Positions 13,143 to 18,553 of a stretch of 18,553 nucleotides of DNA are shown in pieces. The notes under the pieces are model-generated. The model was not told the origin of the DNA. It saw only the letters and a list, made by a program, of their open reading frames with translations, and did not search any database. Position numbers and translations under genes: made by a program. Location: NCBI GenBank assembly GCA_028687205.1, contig JAQUAP010000020.1, positions 1 through 18,553 on the forward strand, written 5' to 3'. Position 1 is the stretch's first letter. Each line of letters opens with the position of its first letter. This DNA is from Candidatus Omnitrophota bacterium. Lineage in GTDB: Bacteria > Omnitrophota > Gorgyraeia > Gygaellales > Profunditerraquicolaceae.

Positions 13143-13746
13143 GTATTAAAATAACTTTTTTGTAATCTTCAATCCAATTGTGTATTATTTCTAGTAATCT
13201 TTTATCATTGTATCTTATATGCACTACCCCATAAGGCAATTTTCTATTACTTAAATTTGGGTTACCCTTTCTTACATATGGCTTAGTAAACTGGCTTATC
13301 GGTATACCTGTAACTTTTTTCCAATAATCCATTATATTTTTTAAATTAAGATAAGAATAAATGTATAAGTAGAGCCTTAGCCGCTTTTTGTCAACACCAC
13401 AAATTTCTCTTAAAAACTTTAAAAATATTTTTACCATATCCGGATTACTATTCACAAAATCAACTGTTTTTCCTCTTAAGGTACCTTCTGCCCAATAAAG
13501 CATAATCCCAGCAATTTTTAATCCTTGGTCTTTCCCGTTAAGACTTTCTCTAATTTTAAATTGAGGTTTATATTTGTTCCTTAGATAGTTAGCTTCAGAG
13601 GGAAGCCTTCGGGAGATAGTATTTTTATCCATAAAATCATATAAAGACCAGAAAGATACTCCCAGCTTTTTAGCTGTCTGGTCTACGCTGAATTGCTTGT
13701 CCTGATAAAGATTCCTAATCCTGTTGATATTTAGTTTGCTATGCAT
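13066..13746 (-). CDS. HTH plus LAGLIDADG-like putative homing endonuclease, C-terminus running into tRNA-Tyr
   Basis: 226 residues from the ATG at 13746. The open frame goes back to 13791, but those codons are tRNA-Thr sequence. Residues 20-48 (SVDQTAKKLGVSFWSLYDFM...) look like a helix-turn-helix. 'LKIAGIMLYWAEGTLRGKTVDFVNS' (76-100) resembles one LAGLIDADG motif with an acidic catalytic residue, followed by NPDMVKIFLKFLREICGV, YWKKVTGIPISQF and a basic tail. A single motif implies a homodimer. Codons 202-226 are tRNA-Tyr exon and intron sequence, so the native C-terminus is probably near KKVILI. The ORF is conspicuously AT-rich against its neighbours, a sign of transfer. Nuclease activity is inferred; a DNA-binding regulator is the alternative. 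Confidence 0.68.
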   Translation of the reverse strand: MHSKLNINRIRNLYQDKQFSVDQTAKKLGVSFWSLYDFMDKNTISRRLPSEANYLRNKYKPQFKIRESLNGKDQGLKIAGIMLYWAEGTLRGKTVDFVNSNPDMVKIFLKFLREICGVDKKRLRLYLYIYSYLNLKNIMDYWKKVTGIPISQFTKPYVRKGNPNLSNRKLPYGVVHIRYNDKRLLEIIHNWIEDYKKVILIRAGTQVAKGGRLCNRSVMPKDVMEK

Positions 13747-13755
13747 TTTCTTTAA

Positions 13756-13828
13756 AGCTGGCGACCCGAATTGAACGGGCGACCTCCTCATTACAAGTGA
13801 GGAGCTCTACCAACTGAGCTACGCCAGC
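13756..13828 (-). tRNA. tRNA-Thr(TGT)
   Basis: 73-nt cloverleaf. Acceptor GCTGGCG/CGCCAGC, discriminator T, no CCA. D arm GCTCAGTTGGTAGAGC; anticodon stem CCTCA/TGAGG with loop CTTGTAA (anticodon TGT); T arm CCCG-TTCAATT-CGGG. The 5' end lies one base after the nnrD stop codon, so it must be released from the nnrD message by processing. Confidence 0.95.
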
Positions 13829-13829
13829 A

Positions 13830-14675
13830 TTAACTGCTCTTCTTTATCGCCTCTGGAATTTTAGCAATAATATCCGAGGCAATCAAGGAAATTTGCGTTT
13901 TCTCCCTGGCTGCCAAGTCGCCGGCTAAACCGTGCAGATATACTGCAAACCTGGCAGCGCTAAAACTATCCAGGCCTTGGCCCAAAAACGCGGCAATCAT
14001 ACCGGTTAAGACATCGCCGCTGCCGGCAGTAGCCATTCCAGGGTTACCGGTCTTATTAATATACAGCTTACCCTTTTTATCGCGCACCAGCGTATGATGG
14101 CCCTTTAAAACCAGGGTTACTTTATAGCGCCTGGCAAATTTTCCGGTAATCGTCTTCCTGTCGCGCTCTATCTTTTGTACGCTGCTTCCCAAAAGACGGG
14201 CCATCTCGCCGGAATGTGGGGTCAAGACCATATTATTTTTCAGGTATTGCAAATGCCCTGCCAGCGCATTTAAACCGTCCGCGTCAATCACCATCGGCCT
14301 GGCGATATTACGGATTATCTTGCGCGCTAAGGCTTGCGTGGAGCTATCCCGGCTTAATCCCGGGCCGATAACCAGGATATCAATTTTTTTACTAAAAGCT
14401 TTTATCTTATTATAAGCCTGGCTGCTTAAGAAACCGTTAGTTGTCTCCGCTAACGGTAGCAGCATAACTTCTTTGGGCTTTATTTTAATTAAGGGAAGCG
14501 CTAAGCTCTCGGGAATTCCCAGGGTCACCAGCCCTGCTCCCGAACGTAACGCTCCTGACGCGCAAAGAACCGCTGCCCCCGAATAAATCCTCGACCCGGC
14601 TAAAATAAAAATATGCCCGAAATCGCTTTTATTGCTTTTAACTCTTCTGCGTAATAATCGCGTTGGCAACCGCAT
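13830..14675 (-). CDS. nnrD: ADP-dependent (S)-NAD(P)H-hydrate dehydratase
   Basis: Repairs hydrated NAD(P)H using ADP. The 281-residue protein is the ribokinase-like dehydratase domain only: HIFILAGS (21-28), SGALRSGAGLVTLG (40-53), IGPGL (103-107), VIDADGLN (129-136), LTPHSGEM (151-158), VLKGHHTLV (189-197) and NPGMATAGSGDVLTG (211-225). The N-terminal epimerase domain (NnrE/YjeF_N) of the common bifunctional protein is missing and would have to be encoded elsewhere. The ATG at 14675 overlaps acpS by 38 bp. It is kept because the family N-terminus (RRRVKSNKSDFGH) begins right after it. The stop is 1 nt from tRNA-Thr. acpS-nnrD adjacency is common in bacteria. Confidence 0.93.
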   Translation of the reverse strand: MRLPTRLLRRRVKSNKSDFGHIFILAGSRIYSGAAVLCASGALRSGAGLVTLGIPESLALPLIKIKPKEVMLLPLAETTNGFLSSQAYNKIKAFSKKIDILVIGPGLSRDSSTQALARKIIRNIARPMVIDADGLNALAGHLQYLKNNMVLTPHSGEMARLLGSSVQKIERDRKTITGKFARRYKVTLVLKGHHTLVRDKKGKLYINKTGNPGMATAGSGDVLTGMIAAFLGQGLDSFSAARFAVYLHGLAGDLAAREKTQISLIASDIIAKIPEAIKKSS

Positions 14676-14994
14676 AGTTTTTTACGTGGGAGATGGAAAC
14701 GATCACCTTTTTACCTTTGCCCTTGGCGTTCAAAAATTTACAGAAAGGCTTGCCTTCCCGGTCGTTTAATATTTCAACATCCTTCCAGTTTAAGTCCGCC
14801 TCTCCCAGGGCTTTAAACACCGCCTCTTTAGCGGCAAACCTTCCGGCAAGATGCTGGTATAAGCTTCCGCGCGACTTGGCATTAAGTAATTCCTCGTCGG
14901 TAAATACGCGGCTTAAAAACGCTTTGCCCCACTTCTCGGCTGCTTTTCTTATGCGGCTTACTTCGGTTATGTCTACGCCTGTCCCCAGGATCAT
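14638..14994 (-). CDS. acpS: Holo-[acyl-carrier-protein] synthase
   Basis: Transfers 4'-phosphopantetheine from CoA to acyl carrier protein. The 118 residues match the AcpS class. The Mg-binding Asp8 lies in GTGVDITEV (4-12), the catalytic GRFAAKEAVFKAL (51-63) carries Glu57, and SISH (100-103) is the C-terminal signature. The ATG at 14994 lies 1 nt after the pdxJ stop and has no good Shine-Dalgarno, so it probably depends on translation of pdxJ. It uses CoA, whose synthesis is represented in this window by coaB. Confidence 0.96.
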   Translation of the reverse strand: MILGTGVDITEVSRIRKAAEKWGKAFLSRVFTDEELLNAKSRGSLYQHLAGRFAAKEAVFKALGEADLNWKDVEILNDREGKPFCKFLNAKGKGKKVIVSISHVKNYAVANAIITQKS

Positions 14995-14995
14995 T

Positions 14996-15706
14996 TTATT
15001 TAATCAAATCCTTCATTTCTCTTACTGCCCTGCCTAAGCCCGCGAATACCGCGCGGGAGATTATCGCGTGGCCGATATTTAATTCCTCAATCCCTGCTAG
15101 CGCACTAACCCTGCTGACATTATTATAATTTAAGCCGTGGCCGGCAAAAACCCGCAGGCCGAGCCCCTTGGCAAAATTAACCGCGGATTTGAGTTCGCGG
15201 ACACATTTATTTTCTTCCGCCTTATTTTTCGCGTTAGCATAAGCGCCGGTATGCAGTTCAATAAACCTGGCGCCGGTTTTTTTAGCCGCGCGGATTTGTT
15301 TTTTTACCGGGTCAATAAATAAACTTACTTCGATACCCGCCCCTTCTAATTTTTTTACGGCTTGCCTTATCTTTTCCTGATTTTGCGCGACATCTAAGCC
15401 GCCTTCTGTAGTCAACTCCTGCCTTCTCTCGGGCACTAAAGTCGCCTGGTCAGGTTTAACTTTAGCAGCAACCCTTATAATTGCAGGGGTGATAGACATC
15501 TCAAGGTTAAGCCGCGTATTGACTACTTCTTTCAATAAAAAAATATCTTTATCTTTGATATGCCTTTGGTCTTCTCTTAAGTGCGCGACAATCGCGTCTG
15601 CGCCGCTGGCCTCTACAATCAAAGCGGCAAAAACCGGCTCAGGCTCTAATCCTCCCCTTGCTTCTCTTAAAGTAGCGATATGGTCTATATTTACGCCTAA
15701 ACGCAT
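14996..15706 (-). CDS. pdxJ: Pyridoxine 5'-phosphate synthase
   Basis: Joins 1-deoxyxylulose 5-phosphate and 3-amino-2-oxopropyl phosphate to pyridoxine 5'-phosphate in the DXP-dependent vitamin B6 route. The 236 residues are of standard length. Motifs: VNIDHIATLREARG (5-18), HLREDQRHI (42-50), NLEMS (67-71), LVPERRQELTTEGGLDV (90-106), ELHTGAYA, and GHGLNYNNV near the end. It stands 16 nt after the small CdaR-like gene and 1 nt before acpS. The order cdaA-(cdaR)-pdxJ-acpS-nnrD recalls clusters in Deltaproteobacteria, where glmM may also be present; glmM is absent here. Confidence 0.96.
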   Translation of the reverse strand: MRLGVNIDHIATLREARGGLEPEPVFAALIVEASGADAIVAHLREDQRHIKDKDIFLLKEVVNTRLNLEMSITPAIIRVAAKVKPDQATLVPERRQELTTEGGLDVAQNQEKIRQAVKKLEGAGIEVSLFIDPVKKQIRAAKKTGARFIELHTGAYANAKNKAEENKCVRELKSAVNFAKGLGLRVFAGHGLNYNNVSRVSALAGIEELNIGHAIISRAVFAGLGRAVREMKDLIK

Positions 15707-15722
15707 TACCGGAGCCTCAGTA

Positions 15723-15860
15723 TTATTGCGCGATAAACATCTCTTCTTTTATGTAAAGCCAGACAATCACCGCCAGGATAAAAGAAATAAGCTTAAGCCA
15801 GGGGTGATAGGTGAATATATGCAGGATTCTATAAGCGATATTCAGTTTTTTCTTCGCCAT
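15723..15860 (-). CDS. 45-aa membrane peptide resembling the CdaR/YbbR N-terminal anchor
   Basis: A short gene with ATG at 15860, 1 nt after the cdaA stop. It begins MAKKKLNIAYRILHIF and contains the hydrophobic stretch WLKLISFILAVIVWLYI followed by KEEMFIAQ and a stop. The 'W-LK-IS-ILA-I-WLY' pattern is that of the membrane anchor at the start of CdaR/YbbR proteins, which bind and regulate CdaA. The YbbR repeat domains that normally follow are missing, and the next gene starts 16 nt on. It could be a minimal CdaA partner or the remnant of a lost cdaR. Its exact fit in the operon argues that it is translated. Confidence 0.68.
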   Translation of the reverse strand: MAKKKLNIAYRILHIFTYHPWLKLISFILAVIVWLYIKEEMFIAQ

Positions 15861-15861
15861 T

Positions 15862-16623
15862 TTATTTCCTCGCCTTGATGATCTCTTTAGCCTTCAGGAA
15901 TAAATTTTCGTGGCTTAAGTTAGTATGCAGCCGCCCCCGGTAAACCAGGGAGATATCCTGCCTTTCTTCGGAAACGACGATGATCACCGCGTCAGTCTCT
16001 TCGCTTAAGCCAAGGGCAGCGCGGTGGCGTGTCCCGAATATACGGTCTATATCCTGCCTTTGCACGAGAGGAAAAAGTGCTCCGGCGCTGGCAATCCTGC
16101 CCCGCCGGATAATCAGCCCGCCGTCATGCAGCGGATTATTGGGAGTAAATACCGCCTGAATTAACTCCGAAGAAACCTTGGCGTCAAGCAACACCCCGCT
16201 TTCTAAATAGCCGGAAAGCGGATCATGCATCTCGATGGCAATCAGGGCTCCGATCTTATAACCGGAAAGGCTCTCGACCGCCTTGGTTATTTCTTTAAGC
16301 ATCTGGTCCAGCTCTTCTTCAGCCATAGCGCTCATAAAGATATTGCGCTGGCCCAGGCGCGCCAGGCCCTGCCTGATTTCAGGATGAAAAATAATCAAGA
16401 GAGCGATAACTGAGGTGGCAAAAAAATTCCTAAACAACCAGTCCAATCTTTCCAGCCCCAGCTTTTGAAAAAAGAAAAAGGCTACCAGGATAAGCGCTAT
16501 CCCGCGCACCAGCTGGATAGCGCGCGTGCCTTCAAAGAAGAGCATTACCTGGTAGATCACCAGCCACAAGATAGCTATTTCAACGATAGCCTTCCAGTGA
16601 ATGAAGATATCGGCTAAATTCAT
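15862..16623 (-). CDS. cdaA: Diadenylate cyclase (c-di-AMP synthase)
   Basis: Makes the second messenger c-di-AMP from two ATP. From the ATG at 16623 the protein has 253 residues, close to usual CdaA length. Three membrane segments (about 13-30, 37-53, 64-80) precede the DAC domain. The active-site motifs are LHDGG (165-169) and FGTRHRAALGLSEETDA (196-212). The frame is open to 16719, but the extra codons are inside folP and look like shadow. The chosen start overlaps the folP stop as ATGA. The order ftsH-folP-cdaA followed by a CdaR-like peptide is a familiar context. Control of potassium or osmotic balance and of the envelope is the known role in other bacteria. Confidence 0.95.
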   Translation of the reverse strand: MNLADIFIHWKAIVEIAILWLVIYQVMLFFEGTRAIQLVRGIALILVAFFFFQKLGLERLDWLFRNFFATSVIALLIIFHPEIRQGLARLGQRNIFMSAMAEEELDQMLKEITKAVESLSGYKIGALIAIEMHDPLSGYLESGVLLDAKVSSELIQAVFTPNNPLHDGGLIIRRGRIASAGALFPLVQRQDIDRIFGTRHRAALGLSEETDAVIIVVSEERQDISLVYRGRLHTNLSHENLFLKAKEIIKARK

Positions 16624-17825
16624 CTCGCTATTCCGTCCTTGATTAATAATGCCTGCTTGACCGCCTTGACATCGTGGACCCTGACAATATGCGCGCCGTT
16701 TTCGCTGGCTATAACACAAGAAGCTACTGTGCCGAAAATCCTGTCTTCAGGAAGAGCATTTAACAGCTTACCGATAAATGCCTTGCGCGAGGTCCCCACT
16801 AGAATAGGCAGCCCAAAAACCTTAAACTCCCTTAACCGCTTTAATATTTCCAGATTATGTTCCAGGGTTTTACCAAAACCAATACCCGGGTCAATAATAA
16901 TTTTTTCTTTAGCTATCCCCGCAGCTACTCCCCTATCTATAGCTTCAGCTAGATAGGCAATAAGCTCATCGATTAAAGAGGCGTATTGGGGGTTTTTCTG
17001 CATTGAGCGCGGCTTTCCCCGCATATGCATAATCACTACCCCTGCTTTATAACGGCTGATTACCTTGGCGATTTTTATATTGCTTAAACCGGTGATATCA
17101 TTAATTAAACTCGCGCCATTATCCAAAGCCTGACGGGCGACTTCCGGCTTACATGTATCTACGGATACCGGCACTTTTATTTTTTTTGCCAACTCTTTGA
17201 CTAGGGGAATAACCCTGGATAGCTCGACCTGCAAAGAAACCGGCCTTGCGCCGGGCCGGGATGACTCTCCTCCCACATCAATAATATCTGCGCCATCCCT
17301 GACTAATTTTTCCGCGTATTCAACCGCCTCCCATTTGCTGCCAAGCCCGTCGCGGCTAAATGAATCCGGAGTGGCATTCACGATCCCCATTATATACGCA
17401 CGCGTTCCGAGGTAAAGCCTGTACCTGCCTAAGTCCAGGGTCAGGTTTTTCCTCTGGTAATTTTTTAAAGCTAGGCTTAACTCCGCGGACATTTTATCCA
17501 GGCCAAATGGCTGTTTATGTAATTTATTACTCAAAGAGCCAAGTTGCGCCAGGCTGCCCATAATCAGGCAATCCGTTTTCTTGCTCTTGCCGGTTAAGGC
17601 GTCGCGGCTGACCGCCACATCGCCTCCCAAAGAAAGCATCTCCTGTTTCAGGATATTGGCGGATATGTTACTTAAGGAATTAATTTTTAAGAGATATGCC
17701 CGGGCTTTAGGCAGCATAATCTTTATGCCGTAGGGGTCTACTTTGATAGCTTGCATAATCCGCTTTAAATCTTTTTCTCCCGCTACGCTTAAAATACGCA
17801 TAGCCCTTAGCTTAGGCAAGGTCAT
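16620..17825 (-). CDS. folP: Dihydropteroate synthase, long form
   Basis: Condenses p-aminobenzoate with dihydropterin pyrophosphate in folate synthesis. The catalytic TIM barrel is at about 145-401: YIMGIVNATPDSFSRDG (144-160), ADIIDVGGESSRPGA (179-193), PVSVDTCKPEVA (219-230), LINDITGL (240-247), IIDPGIGFGKT (310-320) and ILVGTSRKAFIG (341-352). About 130 residues precede it, including 'VDPYGIKIMLPKA', as in long DHPS proteins of several anaerobes; the function of that part is unknown. The start is uncertain: the ATG at 17825 overlaps ftsH by 14 bp, and an in-frame ATG at 17801 with AAGG nearby gives the more usual MRILSV start. The stop overlaps cdaA. Confidence 0.94.
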   Translation of the reverse strand: MTLPKLRAMRILSVAGEKDLKRIMQAIKVDPYGIKIMLPKARAYLLKINSLSNISANILKQEMLSLGGDVAVSRDALTGKSKKTDCLIMGSLAQLGSLSNKLHKQPFGLDKMSAELSLALKNYQRKNLTLDLGRYRLYLGTRAYIMGIVNATPDSFSRDGLGSKWEAVEYAEKLVRDGADIIDVGGESSRPGARPVSLQVELSRVIPLVKELAKKIKVPVSVDTCKPEVARQALDNGASLINDITGLSNIKIAKVISRYKAGVVIMHMRGKPRSMQKNPQYASLIDELIAYLAEAIDRGVAAGIAKEKIIIDPGIGFGKTLEHNLEILKRLREFKVFGLPILVGTSRKAFIGKLLNALPEDRIFGTVASCVIASENGAHIVRVHDVKAVKQALLIKDGIAR

Positions 17826-18553
17826 TTTTTTCTATTCCCAGCAGGCGTTTGACTTCTTCTCCGCTTAAGACTTCTTTTTCCAGAAGGGTGTTGGATAAAA
17901 TCTTTAATTTATCTAAATTTTCTTCCAACAGTTTTTTTGCTTTTAGATAAGCTTCTTCGATAATCTTCCTTACTTCTTCATCGATTAGGCGGGCAGTCTC
18001 TTCGCTGTAATTTTTTTCTTCCATGATATCCTTGCCCAGGAAGACCAGTCCTTCCCGGCGGCCGAGGGTAATATGGCCTAATTTTGCCGACATGCCGAAT
18101 TGCGTCACCATGCGCCTGGCCATGCCGGTCGCCATTTCCAGGTCATTCTGCGCGCCGGTAGTCACTTCCTTTAAGTTTATCTCCTCGGAAGCGCGGCCTC
18201 CCAGCATCATAGCGATTTCGGATACTAATTCCTTTTTGGTCCAGTAATGCCTGTCTTCTAAGGGCGGGGTAAAGGTGTATCCGCCGGCTAATCCTCGCGG
18301 GATAACCGAAACTTTCTTTAACGGGTTTACCTCGGGTAAAAGCAGGGAGAGCAAGGCGTGCCCTGATTCATGCAGCGCGGTAATCTCTTTTTCCTTTTTG
18401 GACATAATATGGCTCTTCTTTTCCGGGCCCATCAAAACCCGCTCCACGGATTTATCAAAATCAATTTCTTCCACCGCGTCTTTGGCATGCCTGGCGGCCA
18501 GCAGCGCGGCTTCGTTGCAAAGGTTAGCCAGGTCAGCTCCGGAAAACCCGGGG
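17812..18553 (-). CDS. ftsH: ATP-dependent zinc metalloprotease FtsH, 5' part missing
   Basis: Membrane-anchored AAA protease that degrades unassembled membrane proteins and short-lived regulators. The frame is open to the window edge. The first readable codons give PGFSGADLANLCNEAALLAARH, the end of the AAA module. The peptidase domain follows with the zinc motif HESGH (about 60 residues in; usually HEAGH), VIPRGLAGGYTFTPP, MLGGRASEEI, TTGAQNDLEMATGMARRMVTQFGMS, and a C-terminal coiled-coil-like tail. About 246 of the usual 600 or more residues are visible. The transmembrane and Walker regions lie outside. folP begins at its end. Confidence 0.97.
   Translation of the reverse strand, partial: PGFSGADLANLCNEAALLAARHAKDAVEEIDFDKSVERVLMGPEKKSHIMSKKEKEITALHESGHALLSLLLPEVNPLKKVSVIPRGLAGGYTFTPPLEDRHYWTKKELVSEIAMMLGGRASEEINLKEVTTGAQNDLEMATGMARRMVTQFGMSAKLGHITLGRREGLVFLGKDIMEEKNYSEETARLIDEEVRKIIEEAYLKAKKLLEENLDKLKILSNTLLEKEVLSGEEVKRLLGIEKNDLA

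Noticed and set aside
13747..13791. N-terminal extension of the endonuclease-like ORF
   Set aside because: Those 15 codons are the anticodon and T arm of tRNA-Thr. The ATG at 13746 just after the tRNA is the credible start.

Overview
The window reads as a densely packed bacterial chromosome with every recognisable gene on the minus strand, so transcription runs from high to low coordinates. The gene order ftsH-folP-cdaA-pdxJ-acpS-nnrD, several PilZ proteins, a secreted protein of the 'TYYPSPYG / GNVGIGTTSP' type and an archaeal-style thymidylate synthase relative suggest an uncultured lineage such as Omnitrophota. That assignment is an inference from gene content; no rRNA is present. Many genes are joined by ATGA, GTGA or TAATG overlaps or by gaps of 1-2 nt. 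Both ends cut a gene: ftsH lacks its 5' part at 18553 and valS its 3' part at 1.

Region A (18553-13830) holds ftsH, a long-form folP, cdaA (c-di-AMP synthase), a 45-residue membrane peptide resembling the anchor of CdaR/YbbR, pdxJ, acpS and a dehydratase-only nnrD. Region B (13828-12563) is a tRNA cluster in the order Thr(UGU)-Tyr(GUA)-Gly(UCC), the order of the E. coli thrU-tyrU-glyT genes. It looks invaded several times. tRNA-Tyr is split in its anticodon by a 198-nt group I intron whose P, Q, R and S elements and P1-P9 helices can be traced by eye. An AT-rich LAGLIDADG-like ORF sits between tRNA-Thr and tRNA-Tyr and reads into the tRNA-Tyr 5' exon and intron. A 124-bp palindrome-rich insert next to tRNA-Gly is bounded by a 23-bp copy of the tRNA 3' end, as at an att site.

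Region C (12530-8576) holds a thymidylate synthase-like gene, pilZ, gpsA, tRNA-Pro(GGG), the secreted repeat protein and two more pilZ genes. Region D (8576-1) is a threonine/isoleucine cluster: hom, thrC, a stand-alone coaB domain, an ApgM-like putative homoserine kinase, lysC (with a convincing internal start for a beta subunit), cimA and valS. hom, lysC, thrC and the ApgM-like protein would together take aspartate to threonine, apart from aspartate-semialdehyde dehydrogenase, which is not in the window. cimA opens the pyruvate route to isoleucine, and valS charges tRNA with the related product valine. A 75-bp nested palindrome of REP/MITE type separates cimA from lysC.

The main point of interest is the tRNA-Tyr locus: a small ribozyme intron, and just outside it an endonuclease-like ORF whose stop codon in the intron-less gene would be exactly the triplet that the intron splits.
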